A DNA stretch of 40,042 bases from Paenibacillus gorillae (GTDB taxonomy: Bacteria > Bacillota > Bacilli > Paenibacillales > Paenibacillaceae): contig NZ_CBVJ010000073.1 in the NCBI RefSeq assembly GCF_000513275.1, positions 1 through 40,042 of the forward strand, written 5' to 3'. The notes beneath the pieces are model-generated. The model saw only the letters and a program-made list of their open reading frames with translations. It ran no database searches and had not been told where the DNA came from. Below are positions 7,458-16,030 of the stretch, piece after piece. Position 1 is the stretch's first letter. Each line of letters starts with the position of its first letter. Made by a program: the position numbers and the translations under genes.

Positions 7458-7484
7458 CAGCAACTAAATTACCGCAAACACTAA

Positions 7485-7516
7485 AAAGGCGCTGCCCTGT
7501 GAGGAGCAGCACCTTT
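7485..7516 (-). terminator. First terminator after the AbrB-family gene
   Basis: Read on the minus strand, AAAGGTGCTGC pairs with GCAGCGCCTTT and ends in a short T-run. It lies 26 bp beyond the stop at 7542. Confidence 0.75.
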
Positions 7517-7541
7517 CGATTTTAATGATATGAGAATCGCT

Positions 7542-8669
7542 TTAATTTGGCTTTTCCTTTTCCTTCAATACGGATCGGAAGATCAGTCTAAGCAGAGGCG
7601 GCACCGCGAAAAAGATAAAAAACGTCCGGAACAACTGATAACTCGTTATAACCGATAAATCCCCGTTCACTTCCTTCGCAATGAATGCCATTTGATCCAT
7701 GCCGCCAGGAGAAAGGCTCAGAAATGACGTGGCGATCGTAATGTCATGCAACTGAGTGAGCAGCAGCGAAAGAAGGATCGAGCATCCGATTAACGCGACT
7801 CCGTTCAGCAGTGCGAGCAGCACGATTTTAACCTTATGCTTCAAATTTTCCGGCTTCAACAGCAGTCCGATATAACTGCCCATCATTAATTGCGAAAGCT
7901 CAAGCACAATCGGCGGCAAGGAATGACCCTCGTACCCGGACAAATTCAACAGAATGGTTCCGACCATCGGGCCTAGCAAAAACGCTGTCGGGAACTTGAT
8001 TTTCTGGCCGATGACAGCCAAAAGTATACATACCGCTGCGAACAACCAGATGTGCGGGAACAACGCTGCAAATCCCGAAGTTGCTGCTGCGTCTGCTATT
8101 ACTGTCCCGTGACTGACCGTCAAATGAAACAATGGACTAAAGATCAGCAGCGGTACGATGAACATAATCATAATTAGCCGGGATACTTGCAGGAAGGTAA
8201 CAACTGTCAGATCGATACTCTTCATTTCTTCTGCCAGAACGACCATCTGACTAAGTCCGCCGGGAATGCTTCCCATAAGAATGGTCGGATAAGGAATGCC
8301 CGAGATCCTCGACACGAGAAACGCAATGCCTCCAGCACACACAAGCAGCAAAGCTGTAAATAGAATCATTGTCGGCAGCTGCCGCCCAATTTCAACGAAA
8401 GTCGACGCGGTGAACGACAATCCTAATGTGTACCCGATAATAATCATACCGGTATTGCGGATTTGTACAGGCCAATAAAATGAAATTCCCCTCCACAATT
8501 TGGAGCCGATCAGGACAAATACCATAGATCCCAACAGCCAGGGAATCGGCATATGAATCAGTTGAAAAAAGAAGCCTCCAAGAACAGCAATAGCGCAGGT
8601 CACCAAAAACCGGATCCATTTATTTTCCATCCAAGCTACGCTTTGCGGTGCATGCCCGGTACTGTCCAT
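7542..8669 (-). CDS. AbrB-family integral membrane protein (Pfam AbrB, putative transporter)
   Basis: A 375-aa membrane protein with about ten hydrophobic segments. It has the duplicated AbrB-type module of Pfam PF05145: SIPGGLSQMVVLAEEM in the first half and SLSPGGMDQMAFIAKEV in the second, each after a Pro-Trp-Leu-Leu-Gly or similar segment (IPWLLGSM, FLLGPMVGT). The family is often labelled putative ammonia monooxygenase or regulator. It is unrelated to the AbrB DNA-binding protein, and its substrate is not established. The ATG overlaps the upstream stop as TAATG, so translation is probably coupled to the hydrolase gene. Both are likely controlled by the divergent TetR gene. Confidence 0.85.
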   Translation of the reverse strand: MDSTGHAPQSVAWMENKWIRFLVTCAIAVLGGFFFQLIHMPIPWLLGSMVFVLIGSKLWRGISFYWPVQIRNTGMIIIGYTLGLSFTASTFVEIGRQLPTMILFTALLLVCAGGIAFLVSRISGIPYPTILMGSIPGGLSQMVVLAEEMKSIDLTVVTFLQVSRLIMIMFIVPLLIFSPLFHLTVSHGTVIADAAATSGFAALFPHIWLFAAVCILLAVIGQKIKFPTAFLLGPMVGTILLNLSGYEGHSLPPIVLELSQLMMGSYIGLLLKPENLKHKVKIVLLALLNGVALIGCSILLSLLLTQLHDITIATSFLSLSPGGMDQMAFIAKEVNGDLSVITSYQLFRTFFIFFAVPPLLRLIFRSVLKEKEKPN

Positions 8670-9409
8670 TACAGACTCTCGATCAATTCGCCAATGGCTT
8701 GAGCGTCACCTTGGAACAAGCCTCCATGATAGCAGATGACGTTTTCGATCGAATAAGCCTTTAATTTACGGAGTGAAGCAAGTGCCGTCTCCATATCCGG
8801 TGTCACGGGTGGATTAGGCCCTTGAAGCTTCCCGTTCACAACGACCATAGCATCTCCGGCAATCAGCGTTTTGCTAGGCTCATGATACAAGCAAATATGG
8901 CCCGGCGTATGACCAGGCGTATGGATAACAGTAATTCCGCCGCCGAAAGGCAGTTTATCCCCGTCCGCCAGCGAGCGAGTTACATTTTTAACGTTGCCCG
9001 AAAAGGTCGTTTCAAATCTAGAAGCAAGGTCCTGCGGCAGAGAAGCGATCAATCCTCTCTTGAACTCTTCGCTTAATTTGATCATTGGTGTTAAGCCGTC
9101 AATATAGGGCTGGTCAACCTCATGAGCATACACATCTGCCGCTTCGTCCTTAAACTCCGGCAGGCCGCCCACATGATCTAAATCCTGGTGGGTCAAAATA
9201 ATGGAATGGGGAGCCGACGGATCGATGTCTGCTTGAATCATTTGCTCCCTAATGAGTCCGTAGCTGCCTGGTATGCCGGTATCGACCAGTACATAACCGT
9301 TCCCGTCCCGAATTACCGTCGGGTGAATAACCATTGTGCGCTCGCCCAGTTGAAGGGTAACCTCCAACATTTCAATGTATGAGTTAATTTTCATGCTGCG
9401 CCAAAGCAT
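8669..9409 (-). CDS. Metallo-beta-lactamase-fold hydrolase (YflN/quorum-lactonase-like)
   Basis: About 246 aa, cytoplasmic. The metal motif reads THQDLDHVGG (H74, D76, D78, H79). The second His of the usual HxHxDH is Asp here, which I recall from YflN-like Bacillus proteins. Later ligands are visible in HTPGHTPGH, in LIAGD, and in the final CYHGG. The reaction is unknown; a lactone, thioester or other ester is possible. I start at 9409 because AGGAGGTGA lies 11 nt upstream; a longer frame reaching 9553 lacks such a site. It is the first gene of a two-gene unit with the AbrB-family transporter. Confidence 0.85.
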   Translation of the reverse strand: MLWRSMKINSYIEMLEVTLQLGERTMVIHPTVIRDGNGYVLVDTGIPGSYGLIREQMIQADIDPSAPHSIILTHQDLDHVGGLPEFKDEAADVYAHEVDQPYIDGLTPMIKLSEEFKRGLIASLPQDLASRFETTFSGNVKNVTRSLADGDKLPFGGGITVIHTPGHTPGHICLYHEPSKTLIAGDAMVVVNGKLQGPNPPVTPDMETALASLRKLKAYSIENVICYHGGLFQGDAQAIGELIESL

Positions 9410-9469
9410 AATGCTCTGGCTCACCTCCTGAATCGATATGATGATAAATACCGAAAAACCAATAAGTTC

Positions 9470-9498
9470 ATTATATGACTCATGAGTTTTTACGTCAA
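9470..9498 (-). promoter_or_regulatory. Promoter of the hydrolase-transporter pair, with a palindrome in the spacer
   Basis: TTGACG (complement of 9493-9498), a 17-nt spacer and a perfect TATAAT (complement of 9470-9475). The spacer contains the perfect 10-bp palindrome ACTCATGAGT (9478-9487), a likely operator for the divergent TetR protein. Confidence 0.65.
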
Positions 9499-9552
9499 TT
9501 CCTTTATTGACCATCCGATTCGGACATGTCAGAATGTTTACAGGTGATCTCA

Positions 9553-10461
9553 ATGGAACAATTGAAAAGACGGCAAATTGTCGATACTGCTATGCACATT
9601 TTTAAAGAAAAAGGATATTTCTCCGCCTCCATGCAAGACATCGCAGAAGCTTGCGGCATGGCGAAAGCAAGTATATACAAAGTATTTCCTTCAAAAGAGG
9701 ACTTGTTTACCGGAATCTTCGTCGAGGTTCACAGAACCTTATTCGAGGAGGCCGCTGCGCTTGACCGTACGCTCAGACTAGAAGGGCATCCGCCCAAAGA
9801 AACTTTGCGCCGTAAAATTGCGTTCCAGCTGCAATTCATGCTCGAGAACTACTTTTTCACAAGCGAATTTAAAAATTTGCCCATCGTAGACAACGAAAAT
9901 TTTGTTATAGAATGGCGTAAAAAACGAGCGACGCTGCTTACTATGCACTATGACTACTTGAATGGAACATATGGCGAGCCCATACTCCCCTATCTTGGCG
10001 ATACGGTAGCTATCTTCCGCGGTATGATGAGAGAATATTTATCGCATACAGTTCAAGCTGTAATTACGATTCCAATGTCAGACTTAGCGGGATTTATTGC
10101 GGACCGGATAGATGTCATCATCCGCGATTTGATCGCCAGCGGAGCAACACCTGTGCTCAACGCATCAAGCGCTTATTTCAACGATATTAACCCGTTGGAC
10201 GCGGATACGAAGCAGGCAAACCTTGGAGAGTTTCTGGCGTTTTTTGCTGGCAAAATCCGCGAGCTGCCTCAGCCCGACCGCATTCGAGAGGAGCAGCTCG
10301 AAGTAATTGCTTTGCTCCAGCGAGAGCTTGAGCAACCTGAGCCGAACTGCACCCTCGTGCGAGTATACCTTACTTTCCTCGACGCCGTCGGCGATTTAAG
10401 GCCCTATGTCCACCAGCTCAGCTTCATGCTGAATCGAATGGGTATGCTGTCGGACAGATGA
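9553..10461 (+). CDS. TetR/AcrR-family regulator with a long C-terminal region
   Basis: About 302 aa, longer than the usual 190-220 for this family. Residues about 1-50 form the TetR head (RRQIVDTAMHIFKEKGYFSASMQDIAEACGMA in outline, then YKVFPSKEDLF). The last 90 residues are an extra helical extension with no family I recognise. I choose ATG 9553 because AGGTGAT precedes it at 9542; an upstream in-frame ATG at 9526 lacks a site. It is divergent from the hydrolase/AbrB-family pair, whose promoter holds a palindrome, so it probably represses that pair. It ends in a very strong terminator. Confidence 0.88.
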   Translation: MEQLKRRQIVDTAMHIFKEKGYFSASMQDIAEACGMAKASIYKVFPSKEDLFTGIFVEVHRTLFEEAAALDRTLRLEGHPPKETLRRKIAFQLQFMLENYFFTSEFKNLPIVDNENFVIEWRKKRATLLTMHYDYLNGTYGEPILPYLGDTVAIFRGMMREYLSHTVQAVITIPMSDLAGFIADRIDVIIRDLIASGATPVLNASSAYFNDINPLDADTKQANLGEFLAFFAGKIRELPQPDRIREEQLEVIALLQRELEQPEPNCTLVRVYLTFLDAVGDLRPYVHQLSFMLNRMGMLSDR

Positions 10462-10510
10462 AAAAGGGGAACACGCAGCGAAATTCACTTCGCTACGTGT
10501 TCCCCTTTTT
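10461..10510 (+). terminator. Long terminator hairpin carrying an AGCGAA/TTCGCT module
   Basis: The 15-nt arm AAAAAGGGGAACACG (10461-10475) pairs fully with 10496-10510. Inside it, AGCGAA (10477-10482) pairs with TTCGCT (10489-10494). The inner pair is the same module that dominates the repeat field to the right. Confidence 0.8.
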
Positions 10511-10529
10511 GGCGCTCCGCCATCCCGTC

Positions 10530-11400
10530 GCCGTTTGCAGCGAAGCACGTTCGCTATTGAGCGAAACTAGCTTCGCTAATTGGCCTATCTCTGGCATTCT
10601 GGCATTCTGGCATTCTGGCATTCTGGCATTCTGGCATTCTGGCATTCTGGCGCTCTACCACCTAACTAACCGTTACAACGAACCACATTCGCTATTGAGC
10701 GAAGCTCGCTTCGCTGTAGACTAACTTTTTCATGCTCAGCCACCTCTTAGCGAAGCTAGCTTCGCTACTCATGAACCTTAGTTCTCGGTTTGCGAAATTC
10801 TCTTCGTTATTTCACAAAATGAGGCGTCCCGCCTTCCTTTTTGCGAAATTGGGTTCGCTCATTAACGAACCTGCTTCGCTAATGAGCCTGTCTCTGGCAT
10901 TTCTGGCGCTCTACCACCCAACTAACCGTTACAACGAAGCACATTCGTTATTTAGCGAAGCTCGCTTCGCTGTATACTAACTTTTTCATACCCCGCCACC
11001 TCTTTGCGAAGCTACCTTCGCTACTCATGAACCTTAGTTCTCGGATTGCGAAATTTACTTCGCTATTTCACAAAATGATGCGTCCCAACGTCCTTGTTGC
11101 GAAATTGGGTTCGCTCTTTTGCGAACCTGCTTCGCTAATTGGCCTGTCTCTGGCATTTCAGGCGTTCTACCGCCCAACCAATCGTTGCAACGAAGCACAT
11201 TCGCTATTGAGCGAAGTCTTCTTCGCTGTAGACTAACTTTTTCATGCCCCGCCACCTCTTTGCGAAGCTGGCTTCGCTACTCATGAACCTTAGTTCTCGG
11301 TTTGCGAAAATCGCTTCGCTATTTCACAAAATGAGGCGTCCCGCCTTCCTTTTTGCGAAATTAGGTTCGCTCATTAGCGAACCTGCTTCGCTAATGAATA
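10530..11400. repeat. Tandem 256-bp repeats rich in GCGAA/TTCGC palindromes
   Basis: There is no supported gene between 10512 and 11607. Three units follow each other with an exact 256-bp period: anchor CTACC at 10655, 10911 and 11167, and anchor ATGAACC at 10771, 11027 and 11283. A truncated unit precedes them (about 10530-10590). Each unit contains several inverted pairs of AGCGAA and TTCGCT, including the perfect 20-bp palindrome TAGCGAAGCTAGCTTCGCTA at 10748-10767. The third unit ends near 11396. Short reading frames here fall in different frames of the repeat, because 256 is not a multiple of three, so I treat the field as non-coding. Confidence 0.9.
10591..10646. repeat. Microsatellite: seven perfect CTGGCATT copies
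   Basis: CTGGCATT is repeated seven times without interruption, followed by CTGGCGCT. The equivalent point of the other units (about 10894 and 11153) has only one related copy, so this is a local expansion, probably by replication slippage. Confidence 0.95.
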
Positions 11401-11574
11401 AATGCAGCTAGTTAGTTAAATTATTGAGCTACTTAGTTACAATAGGCAGTTAACCAACGCACTTCAACTTTTTAGCTGCTATCTGCCATCCCCAGACATG
11501 GCCAACGAATGGCAACCCTGCATCACCAATCCCAATTCCACCGCCAGCCACATCTACGCAAACAACAAAAAAAA

Positions 11575-11596
11575 CCTGCCGCTCATCTGCGGCAGG
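11575..11596 (-). terminator. Terminator of the orphan sensor kinase gene
   Basis: CCTGCCGC pairs with GCGGCAGG around a 6-nt loop. On the minus strand a run of eight or more T residues follows (complement of 11567-11574). It lies 12 bp beyond the stop of the kinase. Confidence 0.85.
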
Positions 11597-11607
11597 TCCT
11601 ATTAACG

Positions 11608-13362
11608 CTATAGCGGAATGCGAATAACGAACGTAATGCGCTCCATCTCGGTTGCGTACACTTGAATCGTCCCTTTGTACTTGTCTACGATCGATTTTAC
11701 AATGTATAAGCCAAGACCTTGATGATGGTCATCATCTTTCGTCGAGAACCCGGCTTCGAACAATGGACTTTCGGATACTGTCGAAGCATCCTTGCATGTG
11801 TTGCTGATCTTGAACTCCAGATGCCCGTCGGCCTGATTGGCGATCAGCTCCACTTCCCGGCGCTGCTCCCCATAGCCAAGCACCTCGTCAAACGCATTAT
11901 CAATGAGGTTGCCCAGCATCCGGTTCATATCGAGCGTCTTGATGCCCATCTCCAGCCTGTTCAAACCGTTAAAGGTACAAGCAAACTCAATTCGGTAGCT
12001 TTCCGCTTGCGAAATTTTGGAGCGGATCAACGCCGCGATTGCCGGATTTCCGATATTGATAATATCGTTCATCAGCCGGATCTCGCCGGTGAGCTCCTTC
12101 GTGTAGGCAATCAGCTCTTTGGATTTGTTCAGCTCCGCCAGCGAATGAATCGTCTGAACGTGATTTAGGAAATCATGGCGCTGAGCCCGAATCGCCTGGA
12201 ACATCGAATTAATCTCATCGACGTAAGTTTGCTGCGCCACCTGCACCGCTTTTTCCCGCGACTGACGATAGTAGTTCATTGCAATGGCTGCGATCGCCAG
12301 ACTTAATCCCGTTACAACGATAATAATAAGGCCAATATTAATAAACTGCGAATCGAGCTTATTTTGAATGATTTGATAGTCAGACACCAGCGTCAGCACA
12401 TAGCTGTTAATGGGATTTCCATTCTCATCTACGATGTTAATGCCCTTGTCTTCTGCGAAAACAGGAATATACATCTTCATCACATGCTGCCCGCTAATGT
12501 GCTCGTTTGCCGTTATGATTTTGCCCGACTTATAGGCTTTGGCTACATTAGCATCATCTTGACTTAGCTTATACTCGTAGGCTCCGTACATAATCGGCTT
12601 CTGCAAAATATGTTCCTGCAATTCGCCATCTTCATTAACAGTCTCGAATGGCCCTTTGCTGAATGTAGTCGGGTTGATAACCGTTACTTCCAGCAGCGAT
12701 TCGCTGTTAGCAAGCGATTTGTCGATCATCGAATTGACGCCGGTCAGATTCTCATAATCCGCAAGCATCGTATAGCTGACATAAGGGTCGATAATATAGT
12801 TGGTCGATCCATCATGATAGTAGCCCCATTTGTAAATACTGCTTGGATCGGAAGAAGCTACCTCGTACGGACCGCTCCAGAAATTCGGCAGCGTTTGCCC
12901 AAGCCATTTGATGCTTACATTCTTATCGTCAAACAATTGGTTGAAGGCGATATACCAAGGATCCCATGTCTTAGTCCCTTTCCCCAGCTGCTCATTCGGA
13001 TCAGACGATTTATACATAATGATGTTGTCTTCAGTTCGCTTCAGCAGCGTTATATGTTCGACCGCCAGTTTTTTGCTCAACTCGCGGAGCTCTTCGTTCG
13101 TCACTTTCTCTACGTCGGGATCCAGCGCATATTGAGCGGCAATGGCAACGGACCGCAGCTCCCGGCCGATCTGCTCCTGAAACTTCTCCGCGCCCAAACG
13201 GGATTGCTCTACGGACAGCTCGATCTGTTTGGCTACAGCCTGCATCTCATGATTCATCGCCGTTTCAAGCGACCGTTTCGTCAGAAAATAATAGGCTGTA
13301 TTATTTAATAAGATGATAACTACGATGATGCTTATCGCCATAAACCATATATTGCGCTGCAT
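11608..13362 (-). CDS. Orphan membrane sensor histidine kinase, SpoOB/CitA-type phosphoacceptor
   Basis: A 584-aa sensor kinase. Transmembrane helices lie at about 5-25 and 341-363 and enclose a large extracellular Cache-like sensor domain. The phosphoacceptor is RHDFLNH (H396), the SPOB_a type seen in CitA/DcuS/NatK-like kinases. The ATPase domain has an N-box (NLIDNAFDE) and a G-box (GLGLYIVKSIVDK). No response regulator gene is adjacent. The partner is therefore elsewhere, or the kinase feeds a relay such as Spo0. It follows the TPR gene by 34 bp and is probably co-transcribed with it. A terminator follows. Confidence 0.88.
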   Translation of the reverse strand: MQRNIWFMAISIIVVIILLNNTAYYFLTKRSLETAMNHEMQAVAKQIELSVEQSRLGAEKFQEQIGRELRSVAIAAQYALDPDVEKVTNEELRELSKKLAVEHITLLKRTEDNIIMYKSSDPNEQLGKGTKTWDPWYIAFNQLFDDKNVSIKWLGQTLPNFWSGPYEVASSDPSSIYKWGYYHDGSTNYIIDPYVSYTMLADYENLTGVNSMIDKSLANSESLLEVTVINPTTFSKGPFETVNEDGELQEHILQKPIMYGAYEYKLSQDDANVAKAYKSGKIITANEHISGQHVMKMYIPVFAEDKGINIVDENGNPINSYVLTLVSDYQIIQNKLDSQFINIGLIIIVVTGLSLAIAAIAMNYYRQSREKAVQVAQQTYVDEINSMFQAIRAQRHDFLNHVQTIHSLAELNKSKELIAYTKELTGEIRLMNDIINIGNPAIAALIRSKISQAESYRIEFACTFNGLNRLEMGIKTLDMNRMLGNLIDNAFDEVLGYGEQRREVELIANQADGHLEFKISNTCKDASTVSESPLFEAGFSTKDDDHHQGLGLYIVKSIVDKYKGTIQVYATEMERITFVIRIPL

Positions 13363-13396
13363 GAAGAGCTCCTTCTCTAATGTATATATTTTCCCC

Positions 13397-14071
13397 TCAG
13401 CCAGCTATCCGTTTGATGAGCAACCGAATTGCCCATTTTCTCTCGGTCCGTTTTTTATAACGCGGCAAAGCACGATATACGCGCAGCCCTTCCTCGATCG
13501 CTTCAGCCGTATCCTGCTTTCGGTCCATAAGCTTATATATCGCAGCAAGCCGTTCGAAGGCTTCGCATGAGGAGGATTGAATGTCCTGAAACGAGGCAAT
13601 ATAAGCGAGTGCTTTCTCTCTATTATTTTTGGAATAGTAGGAAGCAAGCCGCAAATAAGGGGCTCCGTATTTCACTCTGGGGTTAATCTCCAACGCCTTA
13701 TGAATAGCGGCTTCGCCGCGTTCCAATTGTCCCAGCTCCAGGCAGCATAAGCCAAGATCATCCCAGTACTCTGCGGAATCCTCCAGCATTCTCTCCATCG
13801 GCTCAAGCATCTCCAGCGCCTCACGATATTTCTTTTTCTCTATTAAAATGCGTGCTGCTTCCTGCTTCGAGGAAGTGTCGTTCGGAGCCAGCGCAATATG
13901 ACGTTTCAGCTTCCGTAACTGGCTCGATCGGCGCAGCGGCTTCATAAAGCTGGGAGTCAGCCCCACAAACCGGCGGTCAAGCGCATACAAAATAACGAGC
14001 AGCACGATAATGGCTATGAATGGATTCCCTGTCAGCCAGGTTAAAAAAACGAAAAGCAGTACTTTAGACAT
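13397..14071 (-). CDS. Membrane-anchored TPR-repeat protein
   Basis: A 224-aa protein with an N-terminal hydrophobic segment (about 3-28) followed by a basic stretch (KPLRRSSQLRKLKRH). The rest is helical with at least two tetratricopeptide repeats; the clearest is residues about 100-135 (YWDDLGLCCLELGQLERGEAA..ALEINP). It is probably anchored in the membrane with the TPRs in the cytoplasm, as a protein-binding scaffold. AGGGGGAA lies 9 nt before the ATG. The sensor kinase gene follows 34 bp later, so a role in kinase signalling is possible but not shown. Confidence 0.75.
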   Translation of the reverse strand: MSKVLLFVFLTWLTGNPFIAIIVLLVILYALDRRFVGLTPSFMKPLRRSSQLRKLKRHIALAPNDTSSKQEAARILIEKKKYREALEMLEPMERMLEDSAEYWDDLGLCCLELGQLERGEAAIHKALEINPRVKYGAPYLRLASYYSKNNREKALAYIASFQDIQSSSCEAFERLAAIYKLMDRKQDTAEAIEEGLRVYRALPRYKKRTERKWAIRLLIKRIAG

Positions 14072-14260
14072 CGATCCGTATTCCCCCTACTTAGATAAGG
14101 ACACCTGAAAAAAACTATGTAAATCTTAATTAATAATAGCATACTGGCACGTTTGTGAGAATAATGAATGCTCCCTCCTGCTCATAAAATAAATGGTTTC
14201 GTGGAATATTACGGAAGTATTTCATCCTGAATTTGAAAATGGAGGAGGAACTTCTCGATA

Positions 14261-15832
14261 ATGTCAACGAATCACCAAGATGATAAAGAACAAACGCTAA
14301 CGAACCGTCAAGGCCACCCGATATCTGACAATCAGAACATGAGAACGGTTGGCAGCCGAGGCCCCGCAACGCTGGAAAACTATCATTTCATTGAAAAAAT
14401 TACGCATTTCGACCGGGAACGTGTACCGGAGCGCGTCGTTCATGCCAGAGGAGCCGGCGCTCACGGCTATTTCGAAGCCTATGGCACCTACGGCGACGAG
14501 CCGATCAGCAAGTACACCAGAGCCAAGCTGTTTCAGCAAAAGGGGCAGCGGACACCAGTTTTCGTCCGCTTCTCCAGCGTTGTTCATGGCGGACACTCCC
14601 CAGAAACGCTGCGCGATCCCCGCGGTTTTGCCACCAAATTTTACACCGAGGACGGCAACTGGGATCTGGTCGGCAACAACCTGAAAATCTTTTTCATCCG
14701 GGATGCTATAAAATTTCCCGACATGATCCATGCGTTCAAGCCAGATCCGGTAACAAACGTACAGGACATGGAGCGCTTCTTCGACTTCGTATCCAATACG
14801 CCGGAAGCGACACACATGATTACCTTCCTGTTCTCCCCATGGGGGATTCCCGCCAATTACCGGCAAATGCAGGGCTCCGGCGTCAATACATACAAGTGGG
14901 TCAATGCCGAAGGCCAGGCGGTGCTGGTCAAATACCACTGGGAGCCGATGCAAGGAATCCGTAATCTGACGCAGCATGAAGCGGAACAAATTCAAGGCAA
15001 AAACTTCAATCACGCTACACAAGATTTGTATGAAGCGATTGAGCGCGGCGACTTTCCTGCTTGGGAGCTTACCGTTCAGATCATGGAGGATGGCGAGCAT
15101 CCCGAGCTTGATTTCGATCCGCTCGACGATACGAAGCTATGGGACCCGGACAAGTTCCCCATGGTGCCTGTTGGTAAAATGGTGCTGGACCAGAATCCGA
15201 CCAATTACTTCGCCGAGGTGGAACAAGCCGCGTTCGGCACGGGCGTTCTCGTAGACGGCCTGGATTTTTCCGATGATAAAATGCTGCAGGGGCGTACCCT
15301 CTCCTACTCGGATACGCAGCGCTATCGCGTAGGCAGCAACTACTTGCAGCTGCCTATCAATGCGCCGAGAAAGAACGTCGCTACCAATCAGCGCGACGGC
15401 CAGATGGCTTTCTACGTCGATATTGCGCCGGGTCAAAACCCGCACATCAATTATGAGCCGTCTTCGCTGAACGGATTGCGGGAGGCTGAACCAGACGGCA
15501 AACCCCATCAGCCATCCTACAATGCCAGTCTAGTGAAGCAAACAATCGAAAGAACGAATGATTTCGGCCAGGCCGGCGATACGTTCCGGAAATTCGAGCC
15601 ATGGGAACGCGAGGAGCTGATCCGTAATTTGGGCGAGGCACTGGCTACCTGCAGCCCGATCATTCAGCAAGCGATGATTGCCAATTGCACACAAGCTGAT
15701 ACGGAATATGGACGACTTGTTGCAGAGGCAATCAAACAAACAGAGTCACTGTCCAGTCATGAAGGCACGCCAGCGGCCCGTGAAGGGATGGAGCTGTCCG
15801 AGGAGCTAGGCCAACGAACGGACGGCTACTAA
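14261..15832 (+). CDS. Heme catalase, KatX-like (small-subunit)
   Basis: A 523-aa monofunctional catalase that splits hydrogen peroxide to water and oxygen. The catalytic His is H61 in [12 protein letters not shown], the Asn is in VGNNL (139-140), and the heme-ligand Tyr is in [14 protein letters not shown] near residue 350. The sequence ([20 protein letters not shown]) is of the B. subtilis KatX type rather than KatA. KatX is a spore-protection catalase in B. subtilis, which suits the sporulation genes nearby. GGAGGAGG at 14241-14248 precedes the ATG. I could not identify a convincing sigma-B or sigma-F promoter. Its transcripts run into the RAT/terminator at 15894-15987. Confidence 0.95.
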   Translation: MSTNHQDDKEQTLTNRQGHPISDNQNMRTVGSRGPATLENYHFIEKITHFDRERVPERVVHARGAGAHGYFEAYGTYGDEPISKYTRAKLFQQKGQRTPVFVRFSSVVHGGHSPETLRDPRGFATKFYTEDGNWDLVGNNLKIFFIRDAIKFPDMIHAFKPDPVTNVQDMERFFDFVSNTPEATHMITFLFSPWGIPANYRQMQGSGVNTYKWVNAEGQAVLVKYHWEPMQGIRNLTQHEAEQIQGKNFNHATQDLYEAIERGDFPAWELTVQIMEDGEHPELDFDPLDDTKLWDPDKFPMVPVGKMVLDQNPTNYFAEVEQAAFGTGVLVDGLDFSDDKMLQGRTLSYSDTQRYRVGSNYLQLPINAPRKNVATNQRDGQMAFYVDIAPGQNPHINYEPSSLNGLREAEPDGKPHQPSYNASLVKQTIERTNDFGQAGDTFRKFEPWEREELIRNLGEALATCSPIIQQAMIANCTQADTEYGRLVAEAIKQTESLSSHEGTPAAREGMELSEELGQRTDGY

Positions 15833-15840
15833 CCTTTTCC

Positions 15841-15869
15841 TTGACGAAGCAGCCTTACGTTACTATCAT
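15841..15869 (+). promoter_or_regulatory. Promoter of the PTS operon
   Basis: TTGACG (15841-15846), a 17-nt spacer and TATCAT (15864-15869), starting 9 bp after the catalase stop. Transcription would begin near 15876, about 18 nt before the RAT. Confidence 0.65.
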
Positions 15870-15893
15870 TGAAGGTATCCAGCCTATGATAAC

Positions 15894-15930
15894 GGCGTGT
15901 TACTTCAATGTGAACTTGAAGGCATGAGCC
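15894..15930 (+). promoter_or_regulatory. RAT: ribonucleic antiterminator site for a BglG/LicT-type protein
   Basis: It follows the RAT layout: lower GGC/GCC stem, 5' internal loop GTGTTA, upper stem CTTCAA/TTGAAG, and 3' internal loop GCATGA. LicT/SacY sites have UUGUUA and GCAAAA at these loops. Its 3' end (GAGCC, 15926-15930) is also the start of the terminator stem, so RAT and terminator exclude each other. The next gene encodes the matching RNA-binding protein. Confidence 0.75.
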
Positions 15931-15987
15931 AAGAACAGAGCGGCCGGCCGGCACTGCCGGTACGGTTCTCTTTTCTTGGCTCTTTTT
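15926..15987 (+). terminator. RAT-controlled terminator in the PTS leader
   Basis: GAGCCAAGAA (15926-15935) pairs perfectly with TTCTTGGCTC (15973-15982), followed by five T residues. The loop includes a second GC-rich hairpin (CCGGC..GCCGG). It overlaps the RAT by five bases and ends before the antiterminator gene. It should also stop transcripts from the upstream catalase gene. Confidence 0.8.
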
Positions 15988-16030
15988 GTCGGAATTTGGT
16001 ATTCTATTACTGAACAGGGGGGATCGCATC

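Noticed and set aside
10458..11236. Small proteins encoded by the repeat field (three related reading frames of about 70-90 codons)
   Set aside because: The similarity comes from the DNA repeat itself. The period of 256 is not a multiple of three, the frames end at different places, and no ribosome-binding sites or independent codon conservation are visible.
10530..11400. The repeat field as a CRISPR array
   Set aside because: The period is 256 bp, units differ by scattered point changes, the repeated part fills the whole unit with no unique spacers, and there are no cas genes.
12610..13308. Open frame of 232 codons on the plus strand
   Set aside because: It lies opposite the sensor kinase gene, with no domain and no plausible start signal.
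14100..14240. Sigma-B or sigma-F promoter for the catalase gene
   Set aside because: GTTT- and GGAA-like pieces are present but spacing and -10 matches are poor.
14297..15100. Minus-strand frame of 267 codons
   Set aside because: It is antisense to the catalase, whose catalytic motifs are all intact; it shows no protein family features.
15986..16030. An earlier ATG for the antiterminator gene
   Set aside because: It sits on the terminator T-run, lacks a ribosome-binding site and would add residues absent from LicT-type proteins. The ATG at 16031 has AGGGGGGAT upstream.
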